Translations under genes and position numbers: made by a program
From: Nereocystis luetkeana
Lineage: Eukaryota; Sar; Phaeophyceae; Laminariales; Laminariaceae
Assembly: GCA_031213475.1 (NCBI GenBank)
Contig: JARUPZ010000013.1
Span: 1,646,231-1,710,230, forward strand
Reading direction: 5' to 3'
DNA: 64,000 nucleotides
Shown: positions 1 to 11,539 of the stretch, in pieces
Numbering within the stretch: the first letter of the stretch is position 1
Layout: each line of letters starts with the position of its first letter
The notes under the pieces: model-generated
What the model saw: the letters and a program-made list of their open reading frames with translations, nothing else
The model's database searches: none
What the model was told of the DNA's origin: nothing

Positions 1-4
1 TAAG

Positions 5-48
5 ATGAGACACCCTGGTGACAATATGAGACACCCTGGTGACAATAT
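5..48. repeat. 21-bp direct repeat, two copies
   Basis: The word ATGAGACACCCTGGTGACAAT occurs here almost back to back. It lies directly before a C-run and a dispersed repeat copy. No coding sense is visible. Confidence 0.7.
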
Positions 49-49
49 T

Positions 50-185
50 ACACCCCCCCCTGAGAATGATTTCGGAGCCGATTTTCAGACTAAAACATGC
101 CTTAAGGGGGGCACGCACAACGAAAATAGTGGCCTTTGAAGGGCCTGGTTGGCAGGCCGCTTTCCATGGACGCATCGCTCAGCTT
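50..185 (+). repeat. dispersed repeat R1, plus copy
   Basis: This stretch (C-run, then 'GAATGATTTCGGAGCC', 'GCCTTAAGGGGGGC', ending near 'GACGCATCGCT') matches the reverse complement of about 14930-15062, which has the same ordered blocks. Two diverged copies of one interspersed repeat; class unknown. Confidence 0.55.
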
Positions 186-239
186 AGTAGACCGTCTACA
201 CTCTCCCGGTTGTCAAAAAATCAATCAGGTTAGAAGTTC

Positions 240-440
240 ACCCCAGAGGGAGTAGAGTTGTACCCCTGCAAGTACTCGCGGCCGACGAGTACTCGCCAAC
301 TCTGGGAGGACCCCCCCCCCCCCCCTCCCCCCCCCTGGGTATTTCAGACTACGACCTGTTATAGGTGAGTGCCCGTCCAAACGAGTACCCGGGGTAACAA
401 GTACCATATACCAGGTGAGGTACCAGTGTACCCGGAACCT
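240..440. repeat. GAGTACTCG-rich segment with a C-run
   Basis: Contains several GAGTACTC / GAGTACCCG words around a C-rich run at about 308-338. Similar words recur at 2040-2190 and 3265-3300. No gene is supported between positions 1 and 600. Confidence 0.4.
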
Positions 441-599
441 TGTTCGGGCTTGTTTGGTCCTTAACGTCGCCGCGGATGGAGAGTAGGCAACGCCACAAGC
501 ACAGCATTTGATGTGACAGTCGACGTAATGATATCCATACTCCAAACGTACGTAAACAGACCATGAAGTACATGCAGCTATATATTACGGTATTATTTT

Positions 600-985
600 A
601 GTGCGCCCTATCAAACCACTGAATGTTCTCGTGTTTCCCATCCCATTTATTTTATTTTCTCTCCTTCCTATAAATAGTGGCATTAACTCAGATTCGGGGT
701 CGCAAGGCAGGCTCTTCTCCCTCCGCCCCACTACCGTTTTTGCCTTGGAAGGCATTTTTATCGCGGGAAGACTTCGGCCCGTCCTTCTCTCGCCGACTCG
801 CATGGAATTGATTGTGTACTACCCGCGGCTACTATTAATACGCGCTCTCAGCGGTCGATTCTGTTTTTCATTTATTTTTGCGAATGGACTCAAAAAGTTC
901 GACCCACGTGGGATTCGGACTCCAGCAGCGACTCTCAGCAGCATTCGAGGGTGTACCACTATTTAATAGCCCACCGGGACAACCG
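600..985 (-). mobile_element. tRNA-derived SINE, subfamily 1, reverse
   Basis: Read on the minus strand, a tRNA-like head (about 985-895) with a promoter B-box-like 'GAGTCCGAATCCCAC' is followed by the body shared with the copies at 7537-7915, 16932-17163 and 27476-27815. Shared body words are 'ATGCGAGTCG', 'AAGGCA', 'AGCCTGC' and a 'GACCCCG' block, then an A-rich tail rich in AATAAAATAAA. This is the expected layout of a Pol III SINE mobilised by a LINE. A TATTAATA word at 833-840 sits in the body where the other copies lack it. Confidence 0.65.
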
Positions 986-989
986 GCCC

Positions 990-2500
990 GTATGCCTGTG
1001 TGAAAAATAAAAAGTGTTTTATGTTGATGGTTTCGAAGCAGGCGGACCAGCCAAGGTACTGCTGCAAGCTAGACAGCGAAAGTCTACGCGCGTGATCCGC
1101 GTCGCGCGCCGTGCCGTGCCGCTCAGCCGGGTCTCTCGAGCTAGCCGTGATTCGGGTGAAGACAGCAGTCAATTTGCTCGTTGCCACGTTTATCGATGGA
1201 TGATGCTAGCCTGTGTACGGTTGCGCTGTATCCGTATCCAGTACTGCTGTACTGCTGTACTCGTACCTGGCATGCGTATTTTTTGCGAGCGTAAAATGAT
1301 GGGACATCGGAAATCCTTTTGGGGGAAAACCCCATAAATGTAACTTGAATGTAGTTCGACTACTGTGAATACGAGTACTGCTCTGTTGTTGTAACATCGC
1401 AAGAAGGTAAAACGGTCCATAGGTGATACCAGGTACCAGGTATTATTTATGTGCATAATGGTTTGTTTTGGAGATGGTATAGTTACATGTGCTCGAGACA
1501 AGGATGGAACATCCGGCCCAAAGGAACCCTCCGAAAACGATTTAAGAAAATCACAGGTAACAGCCAGGCATGCCAAGAGACAGCGTACGAGGTACCGGTA
1601 TACTGTTATATGTGCCAGAGCGAACACATGTGTGACAGCGGACGAACGTGACAGAGAACTAGCCTGGGACAAAAATGGTTGAACTTCTTGCTGGGCGAAT
1701 CGTTTCGAGAATAGTCTACATTATATCGGGCAAAAATCAAGCATTGCAAAAACAGAGTGGAAAATCTGCGGGAAAACCTCCAGAACAAAACGGGGGGAAA
1801 AAAACGGTGGGGGGAACATCTAAAGACAAAATGTAGGCATATGTTGTATATAGCCTGATGCTACGTAGGGGGAAGAGGCGGAAGCACATGCCATCATTCG
1901 TAACAGAAACGAACACACTCCGTGCTAAAAGTAAGCCCGGCAATCTTCAGAAACGACAATGAATGGGTTTCCTGCAGATTTTATGCGATATAGGGCACAG
2001 GGGACGTCGTTTAGGGGACGGAAAAAATTGGCGTCCCCGGGGGTTCCCGGAGGTGGAACAGGGAGTACCCGGGTGCTCGCTACAGTAGTCGCGGGTACTC
2101 GGCCCCCAAATACTTGCGAGTATGAAAGTATTACTCGTACCCGTGACGAGAATTGACAGAGAAATTTTGTACTCGCGAGTACCCGGTGTTTTTCTGAAGG
2201 GATACAGCTTTGTTACGGGGGAACGTAGTAATCATGCCCAAATGTGCCTAGTAAAAGTACTGTAACATAAGCGTAGTTTTTTTTTCATGTATGATAGGTG
2301 CTGACTACTATGGGTCGCCCTCTGCGTGTTTCGCCTTGCGTGTTACCAAGCACCAGGTGCAGACGCGGGTTTTTGGCTGGCAGCAGGGGTGAGTGCTGAG
2401 TGTTCACAGGTGTTGCCTCGCTTGAAGAGCTCTCTATCCCACCCCAAGTTGGAAAAAAAAGACACACACACAGACATACACACAAGGTGAATGCTCCCAT
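990..2500. other. intergenic, no supported gene
   Basis: Only short, mutually overlapping reading frames with no family resemblance are present. There are two overlapping TACCAGGTA words at 1427-1442 and a cluster of GAGTAC-type words at 2040-2190. Confidence 0.5.
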
Positions 2501-2515
2501 GTCCCACGTAGGTAT

Positions 2516-2632
2516 TCCAGGAATAATTTCTGTAAAACATGGACGGCACTATTGGGTAGTGTTGCCAGTGCCAGGAATAATTTCTGTAAAACATGGACGG
2601 CATTCCAACAGTATTGGGTAGTGTTGCCAGTG
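2516..2632. repeat. tandem duplication, about 57-60 bp unit
   Basis: The block starting CCAGGAATAATTTCTGTAA and running through 'TATTGGGTAGTGTTGCCAGTGC' occurs twice in a row. The second unit has an extra TTCCAACAG-like segment. The duplication is otherwise nearly exact, so it is recent. Confidence 0.8.
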
Positions 2633-3893
2633 CCCTTCAGGAGTCCCGTCGGTCAGACGTGTGTTTGCCATGCGAGGCAGAGAAGTGCTGTGTACCTCTA
2701 TCGTGGCATGGGTGTCCAGTATGCACGAATCCCGATAGTCTCCAGTCCTGAGGAATCGTAACAATCCACAAACACAGCGATAGCGATACTTGCATATATA
2801 CATGATAGTCTTGTACTTCGAACTAAACGAGCAAACAGTTTGAAAAAAAGGAAAATTAAAGGGACGCTGGCACCCAGGAATGCGTCGTCAAGCACCCGCG
2901 CGTAGGCGTTTCGGCGGCGTATACGGAGGACTTGGAGTCGGAGTGAGGGATTCGCAACCAAGATCCGCCGTAGTCCGTAGTTGTAGAATGGTTGATGCAA
3001 AATTACAAGAATCCTGAGTTTTTTAGCCCTTTTTTCGCCCTTTTTTGGGTCCAAGAACATACTATCCACCATGGGAACGAAGTTTTTCCTCCCGCCCCAT
3101 CTTTCGACGACGACTCTCTGAGAGATATACCGTCCGCTTGGAGGGCAGCAACATCATAGTGGATATGAAGGTCATCGACTCATCACTGATGTAGCCATTG
3201 TGCTATGCTCCCTTGCGCAAAATGAAACGTGTTAGCTATGATTGTCGATTTTTTTTTCGGCTACGAGTACTCGCTCGCAACTTCGAGTACACGAGAACAC
3301 CTCGTGAGTCGCTCCTGGGTGTATACGGCTGCCGTCTGGCGCACCCGATGCCCTCGCACATCCCACCGACAGCATCACTCGATTGGTGTGAGGAGCTGTA
3401 GTACCCCGCGAGGAGCTGCAGCTGTCCACAAGTGACATAGGTGCAAACGATCAGTCCGGGGTTGCTTGATGTCTCATTTTATGCACCCCAACTTTCGATC
3501 AATTTCGACCAGTGCGGCACCCCTATGTCGAGATGTAGGCCTCTGTTGAGAACCTGCGGGAGGTCAACGTCGAGAGAAACACAAGCTTCCTTCTGTGATG
3601 ACACGCCTCTTTGAAGTCACCGCCGCTCTCTGGTAAGCACGAACCAGTCGAAGCGAACCAGCCGAAGTTGTAAACGCAGCGTGTTAAACTACAGTAGCGA
3701 AGCGCTTTTCTGTTCTTATAAAATATCTAGATGTTAAGAGTGACCGGAAACCCGGGAACCAGGGGACGCTTGGGTGCCAGCGTCCCCTTAAGCGCCATGT
3801 CGCTCATTCTCTATCTGAATTTTGTTGGAGAGTGGTACGGGCAAGAATAAGAGAAGTTTACTGACGAACGAGTCAAAACCCCGACCGACACAG
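2633..3893. other. no supported gene; 5' exons of next gene may lie here
   Basis: No recognisable coding exon. The next gene must have at least one upstream exon because the exon at 3894 opens at a splice acceptor in phase 0 without an ATG. I could not identify that exon with confidence. Confidence 0.35.
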
Positions 3894-4096
3894 GTGCATG
3901 TGGATGAGGCTAAGGGTCAGATATATTTCGCGTCTCAAGAGGAAGGCGGGGATGGAAGCGGCAGTGGCAGCGGCGGCGGCGGCGGCAGCGGCAGCGGGGG
4001 GGGGGAACAGGAGGACGACGGAGATGAGGACGACGAGAAGGGAGAGATGGCGGCGCGGTATGGGTGCGACCCCCGCAGCTCTTGGTCTCCCTGGAG
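3894..4096 (+). CDS. membrane-protein gene, exon A
   Basis: Acceptor 'GACACAG' and donor 'GAG|GTGAGC' bound an open frame. The sequence is hydrophilic: 'VHVDEAKGQIYFAS', a Gly/Ser run, an Asp/Glu-rich stretch, then 'RYGCDPRSSWSPW'. Confidence 0.55.
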
Positions 4097-7000
4097 GTGA
4101 GCCCTGCCTTGGAGCGTCTACAGTAGATGCTGTGCTCGCGGTTGTGACACTAATGTTGCTAGCTACGATAGGGGTATGGTGGCGTGTTTTTGCCTTCCAA
4201 GGCAAATATTTTCTGACTGACCGGGCCCCTTTTAACCCAATCTCGTTGGGATATTATTAATACCTGGTAGTGTTTCACCATGTATGTATAGGCTTCGTGA
4301 TATGCCTGTGCGTTTGGATTTTTTCGGGTTGCGCTTTTGCCGTATCGAAGTGGAGAAGAATGCTGGTGTGTACAGTACCCCCCACCGCGCCTGTGTTTGC
4401 CCGGACACGAAGGATCTGCGTCGAACGTACGCCACCTTTTGCAAATGTTGAGTACAGTGGATCATGAAATGGGCGGGGTCCAGTCTGTCCGAAGCATGAA
4501 AGGTATCGCTTACCGTTGTTTAGCATTGTTTTTCGACTTGCGTTGCGACTTGCGTGGCGACTTGCCTTGCCTTTTTTTTTGCTTGCCTTGCCTTGTTTTG
4601 TCTTGTTTTTGCCTTGCTTTGCTTTGCCTTGCCTCGAACTGGTTTGCTTTGCCTTGCCTTGCTTTGCATTGCCTTGCCTTGCCTTGCCCTGCCCTGCCTT
4701 GCCTTGCCCTGCCCTGCCTTGCCTTGCCTTGCCCTGCCTTGCCTTGCCTTGCCTTGTCTTGCCATACCTCGCCTTGTCTTGCCTTATCTTGTCTTGTCTT
4801 GTCTTGTCATGTCTTGTCATGTCTTGTCTGCCGTTGCCTCGCTAAGGGTTGATATGTCATAGAAGTGCGATCGGATACAAAATAATGAAGCCGAATCGAA
4901 GAACGGGGAGCAACCCCCCCCCCCCCCCCCCGCCTCCCCGTTCGGGGGGAAGCTATTAAAAACACCTTTGAATAAAGTCACGTCCTCATTCTTGGAACAA
5001 AGTGTTTTAGCACACGGACGCCTATCATGATCTACGGTAGATCATCTGGAGCTTACTTTGCTGTTGTGAGGTGTTGTGCAATACCTGCATACATTGGGTA
5101 TTAATAGTACATATAATGTCTTTCGAGGCGAACCGTTATCTAGATCATCTGGATGCCACCTCGCCGTTGGGAGATGCCGTGCGGGATCTGTTTAGTACAG
5201 ACCTGTGCTGGATGCTGGATCATGGATCATGCAGATGATACGGCTTCCATCCGGCAACATGGAGCGAGATGATATCTGCCTGCCCCGAATGATCTACCAG
5301 TATGTAGATCATGAAGTAGGGAGCTGATCTATCTGATCTATCCGATATTTGCAGTGGTAACCATCGAACTTGTATGATTCAAATTGAATATCGGGTACCC
5401 CCCCCCCCCCCCCCTGCCCCCCCCTCCTCCTTTTTCCTCGTCCCTCTCCCCCCCCCCCCTTCGTCTCCAACGAGATGCGTCGTTAATAGTCAAATGGTTG
5501 AGGCTGATTGAGGCATGCAACCAATGGCTACCCCCCCCCCTCTATGGTCATACGACTACGGCCATGCATGAAGTCGAGTACCCCTCCCCCCCCCCGCCCC
5601 CCCGCGCGCACACGACTACGGCCATGCATGACATAAATACCCTCCCGGCCCCCCGCGCCCTCCGTTCCCGTTCGCGCGACGCGAAATGAAAACAGTTACG
5701 CGGTGCTAACCGTTGAGGGCCGAACGGTTCTCGACGTCGCCCCCCCCCCGGTGGTCAACTTCGCGGAAACCCTGCTAACCCTCCGGTCCGACCTAGACCC
5801 CTTTCTGCACGCCGAGGCACTCACATACACCCCTGGCGGCGGGAGTTACGGTGGAGGCGGTAGTGGGGGGGGTGGTGGGGGTGGCGGAGGCGGTGGCACG
5901 GGCGGGGGAGGGGGCGGGGGTGCCGGCGGCAGCGGCGGCGGTGGTGGGGACGGGGAGGTGCAGCAGTCGGACGGGCGGGCTGGGAGCGGGTTTTTGACGT
6001 TCGGATTGTCGAGCTGGAGCAGCGCGGTAGTTGGGTTTGCGTTCCTCGGGGTGGGGTTGCTGCTCCTGGTGCAGCCGGTGTTCGCGCTTAGGAGGTGGTG
6101 GAGGAATACAGCGGGGGTGGGTGGGGTGGGTGACGGAGGAGGCGGGGGGGGGGCTGGGCGGAGGGGAAGGGGGAGAGGAAGGGGGGAGTTCCGGTACGGC
6201 CAGTTGGAGACAGAGTGGTGAGTTAAGGAGCTGTATGCCTTGTTCTGCATCTTGCTTTGTAGCGTTCGTTCCGCTTCGTTTTTTTTTTCTTCAAGTCTGT
6301 AGTTCCTTTTAACAGTATGCAGTGTGGTATGGCTGTGTTGTTTTATTGGTTTGCTTTACTCGACCTTTGCCGTACCTTATGGTAGTTTTGCCTATTTGTT
6401 TCTCACGTTTATTTAATTTACTTCAATTTAGTTTTCTTTCATGTACTTTACTTTGCTGCTTCGCTGCACTGCTATCAATGAGGAACGTTCTTCATGTGAG
6501 TGCAGATCTCGTCCAGCCTTCATGTATAGAGAGGTCTCTGTTAGGATCTCACATGGAGGTATCACCGTTTCCTGTGCGTTTGAAGACGTTCGTCTCTTCC
6601 TACTGCCCGAGTCCATACTCCAATTATGTTCGCTCTATTTTGCCTTTTCATCTACTCTGCGCTACCCAATATCATTGTAATACCGTCACGAGTAACCTTC
6701 GCAGCTGGTTTATCTATTTCACGGTATGTACCTGCACACCTGGTATACAATGCAGCAAATCGGAAGAAATGGCCAAGCACTACTTCATATTTCTTCTGCT
6801 TCATGGTATCAGGCTAGTATCACATTCATTTCCAAACCATATCATTTTTATAAACATGACGCAAAACAGAACGCCTCTAAAGCTGTGTAAAACAACTGCA
6901 CGATTTTCTCCCTTGAAAATATTCACCAGGTATTATATGATACCAGGTTTGGTGGAAGGTTTTCAACGGCTCGCCGGTAACTATCCGTGCTTGTCTTATT

Positions 7001-7223
7001 TTTCACCACTCTCTGTCATTTTTTGTGCGTCCCTTGTTTTGTTTGTGTGTGTGTGTGTGTGTTTTTTTTTTTTTTTCCCAGGGCGGAAGGTTCGGAAATT
7101 TCGAATGATATGTACGAGGAGGAGGAGGGCGACTGGTACAGCGAGGGCGAGTGGCAAGAGGAAGCACCAAGCGGGTACGCGAACGCTCTTGGGTCCGCGC
7201 ACCCCCCGGTGATAGATAAATAA
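3894..7223 (+). CDS. unrecognised single-pass membrane protein, three 3' exons
   Basis: The exons are 3894-4096, 5696-6217 and 7082-7223, giving 867 nt, or 288 residues plus a TAA stop. All three junctions keep phase: 4096 ends in phase 2 before GTGAGC; 5696 follows CAG; 6217 ends in phase 2 before GTGAGT; 7082 follows a long T-run and CAG. Exon A reads 'VHVDEAKGQIYFAS', then a Gly/Ser and acidic linker. Exon B opens 'YAVLTVEGRTVLDVAP', has a long Gly run, then a hydrophobic stretch (about 6028-6096, 'VVGFAFLGVGLLLLV') followed by Arg/Gly, consistent with one membrane span and a basic cytosolic side. The last exon is a short acidic tail ending 'SAHPPVIDK'. The N-terminus is missing. I do not recognise the family and assign no function. 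Confidence 0.6.
4560..4850. repeat. TTGCC pentamer minisatellite
   Basis: Nearly 300 bp of CTTGC/CCTTG pentamers, decaying to TTGTC units at the right end. It lies inside the 4097-5695 intron of the membrane-protein gene. The long Cys/Leu/Pro or Lys/Gly/Gln frames through it are repeat artefacts. Confidence 0.9.
4905..5470. repeat. C-runs and GATC/TAGATC-rich intron segment
   Basis: Long C-runs lie at about 4912-4931 and 5398-5460. Between them, words such as GATCTA, TAGATCAT and ATCATCTGGA recur. The same vocabulary occurs at 10920-11160, 11790-12020 and 13140-13330, suggesting fragments of one degraded repeat. Confidence 0.45.
5525..5640 (+). repeat. two fragments of tandem repeat family E
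   Basis: The core CGACTACGGCCATGCATGA occurs twice, each copy followed by a C-run. The same core is found at 11430, 28012 and 28605, and reversed at 55405. It sits just before the acceptor of the exon at 5696. Confidence 0.6.
5696..6217 (+). CDS. membrane-protein gene, exon B
   Basis: Starts after 'AAACAG'; its first base completes the codon left by exon A. Encodes 'YAVLTVEGRTVLDVAP', a Gly run of about 50 residues, the likely transmembrane helix and an Arg/Gly-rich segment ending 'YGQLETE'. Confidence 0.55.
7082..7223 (+). CDS. membrane-protein gene, last exon
   Basis: A very strong polypyrimidine tract (T-run, 7061-7079) and CAG precede it, and its first base completes a Trp codon. It encodes an acidic tail with Glu/Tyr/Trp motifs and ends in TAA. 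A GT microsatellite directly upstream belongs to the intron. Confidence 0.6.
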
Positions 7224-7344
7224 ATGAGGCACACCTTGAAGAGAACGTGCCCATTGTCGCCGGGGCTCGTTGTTTTCCATCTGGTCACAGGAAATCACCC
7301 CCGGTGATGAATGAACAGCGAAGCACGTGACATCAGTGTCACCC

Positions 7345-7462
7345 CTATTACGGGGGGCCATCTTAAATAGGACCTGCGGTACACACAACAATCTATATAT
7401 TTCGTTATTTTTACTATTAATAACAATATTTGGTCCTGTTTACTGTGGTCCCCCGTAAATAG
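7345..7462 (-). mobile_element. foldback MITE family B
   Basis: Both ends carry the inverted repeat CTATTACGGGGGACC..., and the centre is AT-rich. Other copies are at 8540-8648, 14479-14588 and 34429-34533. This copy carries an extra TATTAATA word (7415-7422) absent from the others. About 110 bp, no coding capacity. Confidence 0.75.
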
Positions 7463-7536
7463 GTGGTTCATTACGTCAAATTCGGTAGCGGATATACCTA
7501 TTAATAGTATGGCGGTCTCGGTCTCATGGCTACCTT

Positions 7537-7915
7537 ATTTTGTTTTATTTTTTCTATTCCCATTTATAATCTTGACCCTTCTTTTCTGTCTCCCTCCTTC
7601 CTAGTCGTAGCGTAGTTCCGGGGTCACATAGCAGGCTCTCCCCCCCCCCCCCCCCCTCCCCACTACGGTTTTTGCCTTGGAAGGCATTTTGATAGCGGGA
7701 AGACTTTAACCATCTCTTCCCTCGTCGACTCGCGTCTAATGGAACCAAGCCTACACCTACCCACGCTCGCGCACGCGCTCTCACCAGTTGGTTCCCTAAT
7801 TGTTGAAAATAAAGAAATTATCTCCACGGTGGGATCTGAACTCACGGAATCAACTCTACCGATACTCGTGGCATCATTCGACGGTACAACCGAACCACCG
7901 GGTGCATGGCATCTC
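7537..7915 (-). mobile_element. tRNA-derived SINE, subfamily 1, reverse
   Basis: On the minus strand: a head with 'GGTGGTTCGGTTGTA' (A-box region) and 'GAGTTCAGATCCCACC' (B-box region), then the shared body ('GACGCGAGTCGACGAGGGA', 'AATGCCTTCCAAGGCA', 'GACCCCGGA') and an A-rich tail. Confidence 0.65.
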
Positions 7916-7959
7916 ATAAAATCCGATTCGTTTGTAGATTTTTGTAGAATCGAGGATGG

Positions 7960-8539
7960 TTGAGTTTTTTTCGAAAAATGAGGGACGAAGTCATGACCTC
8001 ATGGTGTTTTGGGACTCGGACACGACGATGGCATGATGCTGTCGCTAAATTGAGGAGCTCGCGATCAGGAATCCGCGCAGCAATTTATCTGCAACTGCCG
8101 TCAACTTGTATGCGTTCGCGGAATGTTCCAAGTTTTTTACAACCAGGTCAGGCTAAAAAAGTAGTCGCGGAGTTAGGCGGTCGTAACACCCTTTTAAGAT
8201 CAAGGCAGAACCCGGCTTGAGCCAGCTCGAGTATTTTCCCCATTTTCAGGCAAGCGCGTAATTTAGAAGGTCGTAGTTCACGTTGATATAAGTATATGCC
8301 GCCATTGGATTTCGCGCGTGATACAAAATTAGGCAATGGCAGACATCTATTCCATAATTACACAGTACCTGTTTTATAGATAGGTATGTGGGTGGATTAA
8401 GTTTAGTCAGTCATGACTCGAGTTACGTACGTATGTAGTGTGTGTTTTTTTAGGAGACGGTAGGGGGCAGATAGACAGCGGCCGCCCTTCGTCTGGGGCA
8501 TTTGGTGGGTTCGTCGATGACGAGGGTGGGGCGGAAGCG
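7960..8539. other. intergenic, nothing recognised
   Basis: Short open frames only, none with a family signature or splice context. Confidence 0.4.
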
Positions 8540-8648
8540 CTATCACGGGGGACCATAGTAAATAGTACCAACTATTGTTCGTAATAAAAGCGAAATATAT
8601 AGGTTTTTGTGTGTACCGTAGGTCCTCTTTAGCATGGTCCCCCGTATT
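8540..8648 (+). mobile_element. foldback MITE family B
   Basis: Terminal inverted repeats 'CTATCACGGGGGACCAT' and 'ATGGTCCCCCGTA', with the AT-rich centre including 'AAATATATAGG' typical of the family. The right arm is more diverged. Confidence 0.7.
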
Positions 8649-8945
8649 GGCATCTCGACGATTCATGCGACAGGTGTGGGCCTCGGTTGCGTGCAGGTTG
8701 GCGTATAAAAAAAGCCTGATCGCTTCCCCTCCCCGCACCCCTTCCCAAGCATATTTGTTTCCGCGAGCCTGGTTGCCACTATTGGTACTCGCGAGATACT
8801 CACACACCAAAACGGTTGGTTTGGTGTCGTACAGTTCGATGTGTACGTGCTTTCGGTCCGTTTAGAAGCGCACCCCCGACATTTTGGGGGGGGGGATGCT
8901 TGGGGACCGGGGTGCACGAATTGGAGTGGGACTAAAACCTCCAAT

Positions 8946-8993
8946 AGGTAGGTAGTTAGGTAGTTAGGTAGGTAGGTAGGTAGGTAGGTAGGT
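8946..8993. repeat. (TAGG)n microsatellite
   Basis: Uninterrupted and near-perfect TAGG tetramers, about eleven units. Confidence 0.9.
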
Positions 8994-9516
8994 CTCTTCT
9001 TCCCTCAGGGGGCTTGAGAGGGGAGAATATACGATATTTATTTTTGTCGATTACAGCAACGACCTCAGCGCAATTGGTGATTGGGGGATGGTACACAATC
9101 AGTGTCCGAGGTACAATGGTTGCTATGCAAGGAGGCGTGTAGCGCCGGCGCAAGATGATGCTGCCCGTACTTGCGGGTCCCCGCGCTGCTCGTTGCTACC
9201 TGGAGGTCCGACAGAGGCCAAGAGACCCTGGTGTGTCTCGGATTGGACGCCTATTATATGCTAACGTCCCTCATCAGAGTTGCTGTTGGCCTCTCACAGA
9301 TAGTAGGGTAGCGGGCTAAAACGGTAGGCAGATTTGTTTTAGGTTCCTTATTTTATACCGTTTCCCCATATGGCGGGTTCCGTTACGGCAGTGCTGTCAA
9401 GAGGGGCCTGGTACTACTGCTGTATGCTGTTTTGCTCTTTGCTCTAATTCCGACAAGGTGAAGCTGTTCTGCTTCTTTCCTACAACGTGTGGCTCCTTGT
9501 AACAATCCTTGTCCGC

Positions 9517-9647
<131 letters not shown>

Positions 9648-9699
9648 CCTCCCCTCCCCTCCCCTCCCCTCCCCCACTGCTCGTGCTGCCGGGCTAAAG

Positions 9700-9799
9700 G
9701 GTGGACGTACCATCGTTGTCCTTCGAACTAGACGAGGTCGACCACGGCAGGCTCACCCCAGACTCCCTTCGCCGGCGGATGTCCGACGCCGTCGCGGTA
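9700..9799 (+). CDS. possible lone coding exon
   Basis: After the pyrimidine tract and 'CTAAAG', an open frame reads '[18 protein letters not shown]', then 'RRRMSDAVA', and ends at a good donor (GTAAGC). Its composition is protein-like and unlike the flanking repeats. No partner exon was found and the family is unknown, so this is tentative. Confidence 0.3.
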
Positions 9800-9824
9800 A
9801 GCGGCGGTAGCGGTAGCGGCGGCG

Positions 9825-10110
9825 GCGGCGGCGGCAGAGAAGAAGACGGGATACAGCTAGGGCCGATGACAAGAAGCGGGGGAAGAGGGGTGGAGGCAAC
9901 GCTCCTGTGATGGTGGCGACGGCAGCGGTTATTGTGGTAGTGGTAGTGGTAGTGGTGGTGGTGGCAGAGAGGAAGACGCATGACAGCTGGGGCCGGTGAT
10001 GAGATGCGGGGGGATGGGGGTGGAGAGGCAACGCTCCTGTGACGGCGTCGGTGTTGGTCCAGATATTGGTGGCGGTGGCAGATGGGAAGACATAACACTG
10101 GGGGGATCGA
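9825..10110. repeat. about 123-bp tandem repeat, 2.4 units
   Basis: Blocks 'GGCAGAGAGGAAGACG', 'CAGCTGGGGCCGGTGATGA' and 'GAGGCAACGCTCCTGTGA' recur in the same order with substitutions. Confidence 0.6.
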
Positions 10111-10329
10111 TTATTCTGAGTGGGGTGGTATCCTTTGACGTCGCGTTGACACTCGCGAGGCGGCCCCCCCGCCTTTTCCCTCACTGGACGGTGCACGCGC
10201 TACGCTTAGGGGAGGGGTGGGATGTTTGGTTGCTCGATGTGTGGTGACAAGTGTGCGGTATCTGATGAGTACAAAATACTGTTGTTTGGTGCGAAAAGAA
10301 GCGTTATTTGACGAATTACATAAATGAGT

Positions 10330-10700
10330 TTTGTGAGTGGAGAACAATGCACAATGTTTGGTTGGAAATTTGGCGTTGTTTTGGTGAACAGGGGTGAGTC
10401 ATAAAAGTACGAGGCGCCACATGATGAACATATTGAGGTGTTCGCTTGGTGAAAAATACGCGCTACGAATTTGATTTAGAAAACGACAGTATTTGGTCAA
10501 TAAGGAGGCGTTGCATGAGGGGATGCAAAGTCATTATTTGGTGAAGAATAAGGTGTTCTTCATGATCTAACTGAGGTGTTGATTGACAAAAATCGGCACT
10601 ACTGGATGAAAACGGGGCGTTGGTTGATGAACATGCAGGCGTTGTATGAGAGAAAATAACGCTTTCAGACTTGACGGTAAGGCGTTTTTGTGGAACGCAA
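10330..10700. repeat. degenerate short repeats (GGCGTTG / TTTGGTGAA)
   Basis: The words GGCGTTG, GGTGTT and TTGGTGAA/TTTGGTCAA alternate at roughly 30-nt intervals, suggesting a decayed minisatellite. No gene is supported. Confidence 0.35.
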
Positions 10701-10919
10701 CGCTTTGTTCGAGGCAGATAGATGTCATGGTCATGGACCGCGAGTCCTGGGGGCGGGGCGGGAAGGGGGCGTTGACGACATCGGCGAAGATGTTCAGCAA
10801 CGACGGCAGTGGGACGTCTTTGTAGTTTCGTTGCTTTCTTGCTGTGCTGGATACGTACCAGCTACGTTCTTGTGGAGGCTCGTGGTCAATGCGACGGCAG
10901 TCCGTTAGACATGGGGTCA

Positions 10920-11160
10920 GATCGCCCGATCCCCACTGCATGATCTAGATATTTTAGGGAATCTCTAGTTCTAAACAGCATGATCTAGTAGCTCATGTTG
11001 CCCGTGGGGACCTGAGTAATCTGCAAAGGTGTGGGACACGTCTCCTGGGTTGGATCTGAACCATACAGATCATGCATAACATCTCACGATTATAGGTTTA
11101 GCATCAATATCTGTCTAGATTGTCTAGCTGTAGATGATCTAGGTCGTGATCTGTTCGATT
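10920..11160. repeat. GATCTAG-rich degraded repeat
   Basis: GATCTAG/TAGATC words are dense. The block 'CATGATCTAGTAGCTCATG' is echoed by a 'TAGCTCATGCTGCC' segment at about 13185, giving at least two diverged copies. Confidence 0.4.
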
Positions 11161-11289
11161 TGTTAATAATTGCGTGCCCAGCGCGATCTGTGTATGACAG
11201 GAACCCTTGCCCCCCGCTTTCGTGGCCACCAGAAATCAAATGTATTCATTCGAAGCGGAGTTCCATTGCCAGTCCTCTTAGCGGCTCCT

Positions 11290-11535
11290 AGTAGGACGCA
11301 GCTCCCCCCTCACGCTACTCGTCCAACGCCCCACGGCGCTTCGCGCTTGGGGCAAGCAATGCCCGCCTGGTCAGTAAAAACAGGACGTGCCCTGTCCCAG
11401 CATTGCAGGAACGCGAGGGTCTATGGTCTTACGACAACGGCCATGCTTGACATGAGCAACCCCCCCCCCCCCACCCCCCCGCTCCCGATTCTTGTGAAAA
11501 ATCCACGAGGGCCACGGGGCGGTATACAAGCAGGA
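11290..11535 (+). repeat. tandem repeat family E, solitary copy
   Basis: Shares ordered blocks with 27840-28060: 'CACGGCGCTTCGCGCTTG', 'GCAAGCAATG', 'GAGGGTCTATGGTC' and the 'CGACAACGGCCATGC' core, then a C-run. Confidence 0.65.
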
Positions 11536-11539
11536 TTGA

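Noticed and set aside
4275..4852. Long frames in the pentamer repeat
   Set aside because: Unit-driven Leu/Cys/Pro or Lys/Gln/Gly strings with no protein meaning.
6322..7212. 296-residue plus-strand open frame
   Set aside because: It runs through the predicted 6218-7081 intron and into the last exon in another frame; low-complexity and without family signature.
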